From: an uncultured Endomicrobiia bacterium
GTDB taxonomy: Bacteria > Elusimicrobiota > Endomicrobiia > Endomicrobiales > Endomicrobiaceae
Reading direction: 5' to 3'
Assembly (NCBI GenBank): GCA_938040055.1
Contig: CALHWY010000013.1
Location: 62,001 to 126,000, forward strand
DNA: 64,000 bases
The notes below the pieces were generated by a model. It was not told the DNA's origin. It ran no database searches and saw only the letters and a list, made by a program, of their open reading frames with translations. Positions within the stretch are counted from its first letter, which is position 1. Every line of letters starts with the position of its first letter. Positions 41,763 through 50,759 of this stretch are shown in pieces. Position numbers and translations under genes: made by a program.

Positions 41763-42272
41763 TTATTTCCGAAGAGCTTTTAAAAGCGCCTGACCGAACT
41801 CTTCGGCTGCATCCGGGCCATTGCCCGTAATAATATTTCCGTCCGTTTCAACAGTGTTAGAGGTATATTTTGCGCCGCCTTTTTCCAGCGCTGCCCGTCC
41901 GTCGGGAAAAACAGTCGCGGCTTTTCCTTTTAAAACGCCCGCATTTGCAAGGATCGTCGGAGCGATGCATATCGCCGCAGCAGGTTTCCCGGAAGAAACA
42001 AAATCCCGCGCGAGCTTTAAAGCGACCGGATTTTCAAAAAAGATTCCGGCTCCCGCGCCGCCTACATATACTATGGCGTCAAAATCATCGGCAGCGACTT
42101 CGTCTATTGTCATATCGCTTACGGCTTTCATGCCGAGCTTTCCCTTTATTTCGCCTTTTTTAGTGCTTGCGGTTATGACTTTAATACCGTTGTTCTCAAG
42201 AATTTTTTTCGGTTTTTCATATTCTTCATCCCTGAAAATTTCAGGAGCTGTTATAAAAACGGCTTTTTTCAT
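41763..42272 (-). CDS. DJ-1/PfpI family protein
   Basis: 169 residues of the class I glutamine amidotransferase-like superfamily. The nucleophile-elbow cysteine is Cys102 in AAICIAP; YVGGAGAGIF earlier and the TSNTVETDG, ITGNGPDAA segments later are family marks. Members act as proteases, glyoxalase/deglycase-like enzymes or redox chaperones; the sequence does not decide. A GGAGG site stands before the ATG. It lies 21 bases after the cyclophilin gene on the same strand, which suggests a joint role in protein quality control. Confidence 0.92.
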   Translation of the reverse strand: MKKAVFITAPEIFRDEEYEKPKKILENNGIKVITASTKKGEIKGKLGMKAVSDMTIDEVAADDFDAIVYVGGAGAGIFFENPVALKLARDFVSSGKPAAAICIAPTILANAGVLKGKAATVFPDGRAALEKGGAKYTSNTVETDGNIITGNGPDAAEEFGQALLKALRK

Positions 42273-42293
42273 AAAGGCTGTCCTCCAAAAGCT

Positions 42294-42923
42294 TTATCTT
42301 TCAATAATAATGCTCTTTATGACAACGGGAGTCAGAGGCTTGTCCGAAAAATCGACTTCCGTTCTCGCGATTTTTTTTACCACGTCCATTCCGTCGGTTA
42401 CCTGTCCGAAAATCGTATGGTTTCCGTTAAGCCAGGGCGTAGAAACTTCGGTTATAAAAAATTGCGAGCCGTTAGTGCCGGGTCCGGAATTTGCCATTGC
42501 CAGTCTGCCGGATTTGTCGAATTTCAGTTCCGGATCGATTTCATCTTCAAACTTATATCCGGGCCCGCCCGTTCCTTCTCCGGCGGGACAACCGCCCTGA
42601 ATCATAAACTCCGGTATGACTCTGTGAAAAATAAGTCCGTCATAAAATTTTTTCTTAATTTTCTTTCCCGTCTTTATGTCCGTAAACTCTTTTGTTCCTT
42701 CTGCCAACCCTGCAAAATTTGCGACCGTTTTCGGCGCTTTATCCGGAAAAAGTTCTATTCTTATTGTTCCAAGCGAAGTTTCAATGACTGCATTCATCCT
42801 TTTTGTCTCCTTAATTATTGTTTGCGCCGGTTCTTCCGGCTTTTGAGGACGCATTTTCTGCGGGCTGCGGGGCATGCATGCAAAAATCAAAAGCAGAGAG
42901 GTTAATAAAATTATTTTTTTCAT
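42294..42923 (-). CDS. Cyclophilin-type peptidyl-prolyl isomerase, lipoprotein
   Basis: 209 residues. Signal peptide 1-15 with lipobox LLIFAC (Cys16), then a proline-rich linker (about 17-35) and a cyclophilin domain (about 44-209): FHRVIPEFMIQGG carries the catalytic arginine, followed by MANSGPGTNGSQFFIT, WLNGNHTIFG and VVKK. Catalyses proline isomerisation in envelope proteins. ATG 42923 is preferred to 42938 because the latter lies upstream of the apparent -10 box. No ribosome site is present: the message would start at or next to the ATG. Confidence 0.92.
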   Translation of the reverse strand: MKKIILLTSLLLIFACMPRSPQKMRPQKPEEPAQTIIKETKRMNAVIETSLGTIRIELFPDKAPKTVANFAGLAEGTKEFTDIKTGKKIKKKFYDGLIFHRVIPEFMIQGGCPAGEGTGGPGYKFEDEIDPELKFDKSGRLAMANSGPGTNGSQFFITEVSTPWLNGNHTIFGQVTDGMDVVKKIARTEVDFSDKPLTPVVIKSIIIER

Positions 42924-42929
42924 TTTCTG

Positions 42930-42958
42930 ATTATACAATTCTTATATCCTTTTTGCAA
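42930..42958 (-). promoter_or_regulatory. Promoter of the cyclophilin-DJ-1 unit
   Basis: Minus strand: -35 TTGCAA (42958-42953), 17-base spacer, -10 TATAAT (42935-42930). The predicted start of transcription falls at the ATG (42923), implying a leaderless mRNA. Confidence 0.6.
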
Positions 42959-43060
42959 TTTAATCTTAGGCAAATTCAGGCGTCCGGCGCAACAGCGCGG
43001 TTAAAACACTTGCAAGGCGTAAGACAATCCGGATATTTTCGGGAAACGCAAATCGAGCAT

Positions 43061-43088
43061 TTTAAAAAGCGTTTAAATTTGATATAAT
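43061..43088 (+). promoter_or_regulatory. Candidate promoter of valS
   Basis: -10 TATAAT at 43083-43088 with a poor -35 (TTTAAA at 43061-43066, spacing 16). Leader of about 30 bases, with AAGGATAATG before the start. Confidence 0.5.
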
Positions 43089-43123
43089 TTCCGCATTATT
43101 TATTAATGAAAGGATAATGTCAA

Positions 43124-45772
43124 ATGGAAAAAGTTTATGATTCGAAAGAGGTTGAACAAAGATGGCGCAAATACTGGATAGAAAATAAAACGTTTTCCGC
43201 CAGGATTGATAAAAAAAAGAAACCTTTCACTATAGTCATACCTCCTCCCAATGTTACGGGATCCCTGCATATGGGGCATGCTCTCAACAATACTTTGCAG
43301 GATATTATACTAAGGCATAAAAAACTTCAGGGTTTTAACGCATTGTGGGTTCCCGGAACCGATCATGGCGGGATAGCCACCCAAAATATCGTTGAAAAAC
43401 TGCTTAAAAAAGAGGGGAAGACAAAATATGATCTCGGAAGAGAGAAATTTCTTGAAAGAATGTGGCGCTGGAGAGAAGAGACCGGAGACGCCATACTTGA
43501 GCAGCTGAAAAAACTCGGCTGCGGGCTTGATTGGGACAGAACCGCTTTTACCATGGATCAGGAGCGTTCAAAAGCGGTAAAAAAAGCTTTTATAAAACTT
43601 TACGACAAAGGGCTTATTTACAGGGGAAAAAGACTTGTCAACTGGTGTTGCAGATGTTGCACGGCTCTGTCCGATATTGAAGTCGAATACGAGAATGAAA
43701 AAAGCAGTTTGTGGCATATAAAATATCCCATAAAAGATTGCGGGCAATATGTGGTTGTGGCGACCACAAGGCCTGAAACCATGCTGGGCGATACGGCCGT
43801 AGCGGTAAATCCCGGCGACGAAAGATATTCCGGACTTGTCGGAAAGACTATAATTCTTCCTCTTGTGGGCAGGGAAATAAAGATAGTCGCGGATTATGCC
43901 GTGGACAGAGAGTTCGGAACCGGAGCCGTCAAAGTTACTCCGGCTCACGATGCCGCGGATAATGAAATAGCCGCAAGAAACGGACTTGAAATTATTGAGA
44001 TTATAAATACTGAAGGAAAAATGATTAATGTTCCGGCGAAATATGACGGGATGAGCGCTGCGGAGGCGAGAAAAGCCGTTGTCGAAGATCTTGAGGCCGG
44101 AGGCTTTCTTGTAAAGATTGAAGATTATTCCCATTCCGTCGGAAGATGTTACAGATGTTCGACCACAATAGAGCCCTTGATGTCGCAGCAGTGGTTTCTT
44201 GACGTTTCGGATATGTCCAAAAAAGCCATAAAAGCAGCAGATGAGGGCAAAACCGAATTCTATCCTCCGTCTTGGAAAAAACCTTATGTGCTGTGGCTTG
44301 AAAATTTAAGAGACTGGTGCATAAGCAGGCAAATCTGGTGGGGGCACAGAATTCCGGTATATTACTGCATTGATAAAAACGGCGTCAGAACGGACTGCAA
44401 ACCGTCGGCTTCTTTTGACAAGCCGGAGAAATGCCCGCAATGCGGCGGACATGATTTCGAGCAGGATGAAGACGTTCTGGATACGTGGTTTTCTTCCGCT
44501 TTATGGCCTTTGAGCGTTTTTAACTGGGGTTCGGACGAAAAAAACGAGGAGCTCGGATATTTTTATCCGACATCCGTATTGGCCACCGGACATGAGATCC
44601 TTTATTTATGGGTTGCCAGAATGGTTCAGTTCGGACTTGAGTTTATGAACGGCGTTCCTTACAAAGATGTGTTTATTCACGGCATAGTCAGGGACAAAAG
44701 CGGAAAGAAAATGTCAAAATCTCTCGGAAACGTGATAGATCCTTTGGTTATTATGGAAAAGTTCGGGACCGACGCTTTAAGATTCGCTCTCGCGCAGGCG
44801 GCGGCTCCCGGAAGAGATATGCAGATTTCGGACGAGTCGTTTTTGTCCGCCCGGAATTTTGCCAATAAAATATGGAATGCTTCACGTTTTATAATAATGA
44901 ATCTTGAGGGAGCCGGAGATTTGGATGAAGCCGCTCCTTGCGAGCTTGCGGACGAGTGGATAATGGCTGAACTTGCCGTGACGGCGAAAAAAGTCAAATC
45001 GTCCTATGAAACTTATGATATGGACGCCGCGGCAAGAGAGATTTACGACTTTTTCTGGACAAAATACTGTGACTGGTATATCGAGCTTTCAAAGATACGC
45101 ATAATGTCGCAGGATGCCGGGGTTAAAAGACAGGTCTTGTCCGTGCTGATATACGTATTAAAAGCCGCTCTCCAGCTGGCTGCGCCTATCATGCCTTTTA
45201 TCTGCGAAGAGATATGGCATATACTGCACAAAGACATAAAAGACGCGAAAATAATAAGCGAAAGTTCTTTTGCGGAGATAAAAGAGACAAGAAGCGGGGC
45301 CATAGAGGAAATGAGCGTGATTAAGGACATTATCTCAAAGATAAGAACATTGAGAAGCGAGATGAATATTTCTCCGGCCGTGCAGATAGAGGCTATATTC
45401 AATGTCCGTGACGCGGCGAAACAGGAAGCGGCGCAAAATAATGAATGTTATATAAAACAGCTCGCCAAGATAAGTTCCATACGCTTCGGGAAAGATATTA
45501 AAAGGCCCGCCAATTCCGCTTTGGCGGTGGCCGGCGGATTCGAAATATTTTTGCCTCTGGAAGGGCTTATTGATATCGGCAAGGAAAAAGCAAGGCTTGC
45601 GAAAGAAATTTCTCTTGCCCGGCAGGAAGTTGAAAGGACGGAAACGAAACTCAAAAACGAGAATTTTATCAAAAGGGCGCCCGAAGCGGAAATAGAAAAA
45701 ATCAGAATGCGTTTGTCGGCCGCCAAAAGCAAAATCGAAACGATAAACGAAAATCTTAAATTTTTGGTATAA
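43124..45772 (+). CDS. valS: Valyl-tRNA synthetase
   Basis: 882 residues. PPNVTGSLHMGHALN near 41-55 contains the HIGH signature (HMGH), and KKMSKSLGN near 527 the KMSKS loop. The editing (CP1) domain with TTRPETMLGDTAVAVNP and the zinc-like CRCCTALSDIEVEY and CPQCGG segments is present. The protein ends in the long ValS coiled coil (about 815-882). Length normal. A tRNA-Val gene occurs in the same window at 59.1 kb, but it is unlinked. Confidence 0.96.
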   Translation: MEKVYDSKEVEQRWRKYWIENKTFSARIDKKKKPFTIVIPPPNVTGSLHMGHALNNTLQDIILRHKKLQGFNALWVPGTDHGGIATQNIVEKLLKKEGKTKYDLGREKFLERMWRWREETGDAILEQLKKLGCGLDWDRTAFTMDQERSKAVKKAFIKLYDKGLIYRGKRLVNWCCRCCTALSDIEVEYENEKSSLWHIKYPIKDCGQYVVVATTRPETMLGDTAVAVNPGDERYSGLVGKTIILPLVGREIKIVADYAVDREFGTGAVKVTPAHDAADNEIAARNGLEIIEIINTEGKMINVPAKYDGMSAAEARKAVVEDLEAGGFLVKIEDYSHSVGRCYRCSTTIEPLMSQQWFLDVSDMSKKAIKAADEGKTEFYPPSWKKPYVLWLENLRDWCISRQIWWGHRIPVYYCIDKNGVRTDCKPSASFDKPEKCPQCGGHDFEQDEDVLDTWFSSALWPLSVFNWGSDEKNEELGYFYPTSVLATGHEILYLWVARMVQFGLEFMNGVPYKDVFIHGIVRDKSGKKMSKSLGNVIDPLVIMEKFGTDALRFALAQAAAPGRDMQISDESFLSARNFANKIWNASRFIIMNLEGAGDLDEAAPCELADEWIMAELAVTAKKVKSSYETYDMDAAAREIYDFFWTKYCDWYIELSKIRIMSQDAGVKRQVLSVLIYVLKAALQLAAPIMPFICEEIWHILHKDIKDAKIISESSFAEIKETRSGAIEEMSVIKDIISKIRTLRSEMNISPAVQIEAIFNVRDAAKQEAAQNNECYIKQLAKISSIRFGKDIKRPANSALAVAGGFEIFLPLEGLIDIGKEKARLAKEISLARQEVERTETKLKNENFIKRAPEAEIEKIRMRLSAAKSKIETINENLKFLV

Positions 45773-45798
45773 AAAATAATTACGGGATACGCAAAACA

Positions 45799-48700
45799 AT
45801 GAAAAAATTTTACTGTGTTTTAAGCTTATTTGCAGCGATTGCGGCTTTTGTCTGCGACGCGCGAGCCCAGTCCGTTGATAATTTCGACGATTTTAACGCC
45901 GGACTGGCGGTCTCCACTCCGTCCTACAGCATAACTTTGTCTTCGGATATAGCCGTAAAAGGCTCTTTGAACGCCGTGACGCCGGGTTTTCTTGCCGTTA
46001 ACGGCGCGGGCTTTTGCGTTGACGGAGCCGGATGGAATACGGGATTTGTCTCAGGGGCGGGAAAAGTTCTTTCTTTCTCCGATATCACGATTAAAAACTT
46101 TTCTTTTTCTTCGGGACAAAATTCTCTGGGCGGGGCGATAAACAATGCCGGAGTTCTCTATATTCACGGCTCCACGATTTCTCATAATTCCGTAAGCAAC
46201 GACAGCGGAGATTCTTCTTCAAAATCTTACGGCGGAGCTCTGTACAACTCGGGCAGCGCAAATATATACAATTCTTCTTTCCTGTATAATTCCGCGGCGA
46301 ATATTTCCAAAGGCGTTTCAAAAGGCGGAGCGGTTTTTAATGAAGGCATTTTAAACATAATAGCCGACGGAGCCGACGTCGCATTTACGGGAAATACGGC
46401 GGGGGGAAAATCCAATGCCGTTCATAATGCCGCGAACGCGTCGGTAAATCTTAACGCCGCGGCTGCGGACAGTATTATGCTTAACGATGCCGTAACGGGC
46501 GATAACGGAATAATAAATGTCAACCGCAGCGGAGATTGGGATTCGGCCGCGAATCCGGGAAATCCTTCCGGCAACGGGATTCCTTTAAACGCTCCTGACA
46601 AAGGGACGGCCGTTTTTAATAACTCGGTTACCGGAAACGATATAAATTTATACGGCGGCACGCTGAAATTGGGCGTTTTTGACGGGATAAAAGATCCTTC
46701 GGACGAAAAAAAGTTTCTTGTTCCCGCCTCGAGAGGCTCTATAGGAACAAAAAACTCAAGGAACGCTTTAACCGTGTATGACGGTTCGGTTTTTGATATG
46801 GCTAACCGTAAAGCCGACGATGTGGTATATGTATCGTCTTTTAATGTGGTAAGCGGCACCGTTAATGTGAAAATCGACGTGGATCTCTCGGGACGCAAGT
46901 CCGATAAAATAGACATATCGCAGGCGGCTTTGGGAACCGGCAAACTCAGTTTTTACGGCATAAATATCGTCAGGGGTTTTGCCGTCGGAGTGTCCGCGGA
47001 CGTAAAAGTGTTTGCCGATTCGACGACAATGACGGTAAACTATCTCGACGGAGTCGATTTCGTAACTTATGCAAGCACCGGCGTTTACCGCGTAACCCGG
47101 GGTTCGGACAACCTTTCTCTTAACTTTTTCCTGACAGAGTATACCGACGATCCTTTCCAGCATGCAGTAAACATTCAGACAGGCGACAGATCATATACTA
47201 TGAAAAAGGATTATAATGTTCCCGGAAAATACAATTCTCTACTGGCAACGGGAACCCTTCATGTGTCCGGATCCGGTGAAAAAGGCGCTCCGGTGTCCAT
47301 ATACGGAAATAAAGTGTCGAATATATTTAATGTGTCCGGCCCCGATACGGAACTTAATCTTGAAAATTTTATTATTAAAGAGGGGAGCTCGGCGCAAGGC
47401 GGAGCGATCCGTAATGCCGGCAAAACGGCTATATCAAAAACCAGGTTTGAAGGCAATGTCGCAGTTTCCACTCACGTTACGGCTAACGGCGGGGCGATAT
47501 ATAATGAAAACATTCTCAATATTTACGATTCTTCTTTTTACGGCAATACTGCTGAAGGCGACGGCGCCGCGGGAGGGGCGATATACAGCAAAGGCGGAAC
47601 GGTTAATATCGCCGCCGAAAAGGCCGATGTGGAATTTAAGGGCAATAAAGCCGGAGATAAGGCGAACGCTCTGCATATTTCGGCAGGAACCAAACTTAAT
47701 CTCAACGCTTTCGACGGCAGGGTGATGTCTTTCGAGGATTCGATAACTTCCGACGGCAGCGGAAATATAATCAATCTCAACGCTTCAAGCGCTGACGACG
47801 CTTCGGTTTTAACTTCCGCAAGAACCGGAGGCTCGGTATATCTCAACTCCGATATGTCCTCTTTCGGCAATCTTAATTCCGCTTCCGGAAATACGGTTAA
47901 TCTTTATAACGGAAGCATAAAATTCGGCAGGAAGACGCTTTTCTTTAAAAACGTTAAATTCAATATGCGCGGCGGCGCAAGGCTTGATATGACAAACGGA
48001 AAAATAGACAAAGTTTCCGTGCAGGATTTCAACCTTCCGGACGCAAAGAAATCTTATTTAAGCATTGACGCCGATCTGCACAACGGGCAGGCGGATAATT
48101 TTACCGGTTCAAAGCTTAACGACAACAGCGGAGAGCTTGTGATTGACAGGATAGTTATTATAAAGGATCTGCACAATCTTGAGAAAAAAGTCAGCATCCA
48201 GATAGCCGACGACGATAAGCTGAAAAGAGCGCTCAGGCTCAATAATGCGGTGAAAGAAATTCTCGGGCCGGTATTTACCTATTTTGCAAGATACAAAAAC
48301 GGCAGGCTTGAATTCGAACATACATTTGACTTTAATCCTTCGGTATTTATCGCCCCTGTTACGCTCCAGACCGGCGGATATCTGGGACAGCTGCATTCTT
48401 ACCGGCAGGCTTTCGGCATAATTGACAGGGCTTTGACGCAGGAAGGCGTAAAGGGGCTGTGGGTAAATCCTTATGCTTATAATGAAGATATCAGGCTTAA
48501 CAAAAAGCTTACGGTGTCAAATACGGCATACGGCGCTTATGCCGGATATAATTCGGCCGCTTCAAACATAGGAAAAGGAATAAACGGAGTGTTTTCCGTC
48601 TACGGGGCATACAATGCTTCTGACCAGTCGTATAAAGGCGCTTCCATTATGCAGGGAGGCGGGCTTCTGGGAGTTTCCGCCGTAATATTTAAAGAAAAGT

Positions 48701-49218
48701 TTTATACGGCTTTAACGGCCAATGTCGGCATGATAAACGAGCATGGCGAAGGAAAATACGGGAAAGACAATTTTATGATGTATACCAAAGGCGCGGCTTT
48801 GAAAACCGGCTGTAATTTTGCGCTTGACGGAGACGACAAATTTGTTTTGCAGCCTTCGCTGAATCTGTCTTGTTCGGTGGTGGATGTAGCTCCTTATAAA
48901 AATACCGCCGGGGTCAAAGTAAATGTGGAAAGATTTAATCCTTTCCATATAGAGCCGGGATTGAAATTGGCGGCGGGATTGGACAGAGATCTGATGTCAT
49001 TTGTCAATCTCAGCGGCGTATGGAGCCTTGCAGGCGATACTAACTGCAGGGCCGCCGGAATAAAACTTCCGGAAATGTCGGTTGATCCGTATGTGCGCTA
49101 TGAAGCCGGCATTGAAAAAGCGTTCAGCGAAACTTTTTCGGCCGGAGCCGGAGTTTACGGAGTGAGTCTCGGAAGAAAGGGCGCCGGCGGACAGCTTAGC
49201 ATGCGCTGGAAATTCTAA
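45799..49218 (+). CDS. Autotransporter with Pmp-like beta-helix passenger
   Basis: 1139 residues. Signal peptide 1-24 (ending DARAQ). The passenger contains repeated GGA(I/L/V)xN motifs followed by short NI-Y-S strands at about 113, 150, 175, 533, 565 and 592, the pattern of polymorphic outer-membrane proteins and pectate-lyase-like helices. The two blocks (about 25-440 and 441-770) look like an internal duplication. A C-terminal beta-barrel (about 860-1139) ends in LSMRWKF with the usual final Phe. Probably a surface protein or adhesin. It starts 26 bases after valS with no good ribosome site. Confidence 0.88.
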   Translation: MKKFYCVLSLFAAIAAFVCDARAQSVDNFDDFNAGLAVSTPSYSITLSSDIAVKGSLNAVTPGFLAVNGAGFCVDGAGWNTGFVSGAGKVLSFSDITIKNFSFSSGQNSLGGAINNAGVLYIHGSTISHNSVSNDSGDSSSKSYGGALYNSGSANIYNSSFLYNSAANISKGVSKGGAVFNEGILNIIADGADVAFTGNTAGGKSNAVHNAANASVNLNAAAADSIMLNDAVTGDNGIINVNRSGDWDSAANPGNPSGNGIPLNAPDKGTAVFNNSVTGNDINLYGGTLKLGVFDGIKDPSDEKKFLVPASRGSIGTKNSRNALTVYDGSVFDMANRKADDVVYVSSFNVVSGTVNVKIDVDLSGRKSDKIDISQAALGTGKLSFYGINIVRGFAVGVSADVKVFADSTTMTVNYLDGVDFVTYASTGVYRVTRGSDNLSLNFFLTEYTDDPFQHAVNIQTGDRSYTMKKDYNVPGKYNSLLATGTLHVSGSGEKGAPVSIYGNKVSNIFNVSGPDTELNLENFIIKEGSSAQGGAIRNAGKTAISKTRFEGNVAVSTHVTANGGAIYNENILNIYDSSFYGNTAEGDGAAGGAIYSKGGTVNIAAEKADVEFKGNKAGDKANALHISAGTKLNLNAFDGRVMSFEDSITSDGSGNIINLNASSADDASVLTSARTGGSVYLNSDMSSFGNLNSASGNTVNLYNGSIKFGRKTLFFKNVKFNMRGGARLDMTNGKIDKVSVQDFNLPDAKKSYLSIDADLHNGQADNFTGSKLNDNSGELVIDRIVIIKDLHNLEKKVSIQIADDDKLKRALRLNNAVKEILGPVFTYFARYKNGRLEFEHTFDFNPSVFIAPVTLQTGGYLGQLHSYRQAFGIIDRALTQEGVKGLWVNPYAYNEDIRLNKKLTVSNTAYGAYAGYNSAASNIGKGINGVFSVYGAYNASDQSYKGASIMQGGGLLGVSAVIFKEKFYTALTANVGMINEHGEGKYGKDNFMMYTKGAALKTGCNFALDGDDKFVLQPSLNLSCSVVDVAPYKNTAGVKVNVERFNPFHIEPGLKLAAGLDRDLMSFVNLSGVWSLAGDTNCRAAGIKLPEMSVDPYVRYEAGIEKAFSETFSAGAGVYGVSLGRKGAGGQLSMRWKF

Positions 49219-49245
49219 AAAAAAATTGTTTAACGGAAAAAATAT

Positions 49246-49944
49246 ATGAGAAAAATCGTAATTGTCAAAAACTATTTAAAGCACGCGGAAGGATCGTGCA
49301 TGTTTTCGCTCGGGGAGACTAAAGTCCTGTGTGTGGCTTCGGTCGAAGAAAAAGTTCCGGCTTTTATTGAAGCTAAAGGAATGGACACGCATGGCTGGAT
49401 AACGGCGGAATACGCCATGCTTCCGAGATCTTGCAATCAGCGTTCTTCAAGAAAAAAATTGTCGGAAGGGGGCAGAGCCCAGGAGATTTCCAGGCTTATC
49501 GGCAGATCTTTGAGGGCTGCGGTCGATCTTTCAAAATTGGGAAAAAGGACAGTGACCGTAGACTGCGACGTAATAAGGGCTGACGGTGGAACAAGAACGG
49601 CTTCCATTAACGGCGGATTTGTCGCTTTGGCTTTGGCTCTCAAAAATCTCAGGAAGAAAAAACTTCTTGAAGAGATTCCTTTAAGGGATTTTATCGGCGC
49701 TGTCAGCGTCGGTCTCGACACAAAAGGCAGAAAAATTCTTGATTTGTCGGCCAAGGAAGATAATAATGCTCTGCTTGATATGAACATTGTTATGACCTCT
49801 TGCGGAAAATTTATTGAAATTCAGGGAACCGCGGAAGGGGAGCCTTTTTCCAGAAGAAAAATGGACGAACTTCTTGACTTGGCTTATACGGGAATAAAGC
49901 GGATAACCGCCGCGCAAAAAAAATCGCTGGGGGCGCTGCAATGA
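49246..49944 (+). CDS. rph: Ribonuclease PH
   Basis: Phosphorolytic 3'-5' exoribonuclease that trims tRNA 3' ends. 232 residues; GSCMFSLGETKVLC at the start, RSLRAAVDL, and the phosphate-binding ADGGTRTASINGGF are visible, as is LLDMNIVMT with the metal-binding aspartates. It overlaps rdgB by four bases, the usual rph-rdgB pairing. No strong ribosome site; it follows the autotransporter by 27 bases. Confidence 0.95.
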   Translation: MRKIVIVKNYLKHAEGSCMFSLGETKVLCVASVEEKVPAFIEAKGMDTHGWITAEYAMLPRSCNQRSSRKKLSEGGRAQEISRLIGRSLRAAVDLSKLGKRTVTVDCDVIRADGGTRTASINGGFVALALALKNLRKKKLLEEIPLRDFIGAVSVGLDTKGRKILDLSAKEDNNALLDMNIVMTSCGKFIEIQGTAEGEPFSRRKMDELLDLAYTGIKRITAAQKKSLGALQ

Positions 49945-50540
49945 TAGATGAAATTATTATCGCCACGGGCAACAGACATAAAGTTTCGGAAATTAAAGAC
50001 ATTTTAAAAGATCTGGATATAAAAGTCACCCCTATGACCGATTTTCCCGATTATCCCAGAACTGTTGAAGACGGAAAAACGCTGGAAGAAAATGCCGCAA
50101 AAAAAGCCAGGGAAGCCGCGCTTTTTTTTAAAAAATGGGCAATTGCGGACGACACCGGCCTTGAAGTGCCTTATCTTAACGGAGAGCCGGGCATCTTTTC
50201 AGCGCGTTATGCGGGAATAGGATGCACCTATGAAGACAATAATAAAAAACTTCTGTCTGCTTTACAGGGCGCGCCTCCGGATAAAAGGTCTGCCGTGTTC
50301 AGATGCGCTATAGCAATCTCAAGCCCCGAAGGGGAAACAGTTTTTGCCCAAGGGCGAATATTTGGTATAATATCCGAGCATGCCGCCGGAAATAAAGGGT
50401 TCGGGTATGACCCGATTTTTTTTATACCTCAGCAGAACAAAACTTTTGCCGAATTGGAAGAAGATTTGAAAAATAAAATAAGTCACAGGGCTTTGGCTTT
50501 GCAGAAAGCAAAAGAAGTTATTAAAAATTTGAATAAGTAA
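49941..50540 (+). CDS. rdgB: XTP/dITP pyrophosphatase (RdgB/HAM1)
   Basis: Removes non-canonical purine triphosphates such as dITP and XTP from the nucleotide pool. 199 residues: ATGNRHKVSEI near the N-terminus, DDTGLEV with the catalytic aspartates, GIFSARYAG and NKGFGYDPIF are the family signatures. ATGA overlap with rph. Followed by a hairpin region and tRNA-Pro. Confidence 0.96.
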   Translation: MIDEIIIATGNRHKVSEIKDILKDLDIKVTPMTDFPDYPRTVEDGKTLEENAAKKAREAALFFKKWAIADDTGLEVPYLNGEPGIFSARYAGIGCTYEDNNKKLLSALQGAPPDKRSAVFRCAIAISSPEGETVFAQGRIFGIISEHAAGNKGFGYDPIFFIPQQNKTFAELEEDLKNKISHRALALQKAKEVIKNLNK

Positions 50541-50570
50541 AAAATAAATATTTTTTCGAAAGTAAAATTT

Positions 50571-50594
50571 GAAAAAAAATCGGCTTAAAGCCGA
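50571..50594 (-). terminator. Hairpin with minus-strand T run between rdgB and tRNA-Pro
   Basis: TCGGCTT/AAGCCGA inverted repeat (50580-50594) preceded on the plus strand by eight A (50572-50579). Read on the minus strand it is a strong intrinsic terminator, facing transcription that arrives from the recombinase relic; on the plus strand it may also end the rdgB transcript weakly. Confidence 0.5.
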
Positions 50595-50641
50595 ATCTGC
50601 GGAAAAACCGCGGCAAAATCGAATATTTTGTATATCTTAAA

Positions 50642-50715
50642 CGGGGAGTAGCGTAATTGGCTATCGCGCCTGCTTTGGGAGCAGGAGGTTGCAGGTTCAA
50701 GTCCTGTCTCCCCGA
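50642..50715 (+). tRNA. tRNA-Pro (anticodon TGG)
   Basis: Acceptor stem CGGGGAG with CTCCCCG (50708-50714), anticodon arm CCTGC-TTTGGGA-GCAGG giving TGG, T arm GCAGG-TTCAAGT-CCTGT, discriminator A at 50715. No CCA is encoded. A terminator hairpin follows 12 bases downstream. Confidence 0.95.
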
Positions 50716-50727
50716 ATTTATATAGGG

Positions 50728-50759
50728 CTGATAAATTTATATATTTATCAGTCTTTTTC
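50728..50759 (+). terminator. Terminator after tRNA-Pro
   Basis: Nine-pair stem CTGATAAAT (50728-50736) with ATTTATCAG (50743-50751), six-base loop, then a T-rich run (TCTTTTTCT). Confidence 0.7.
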
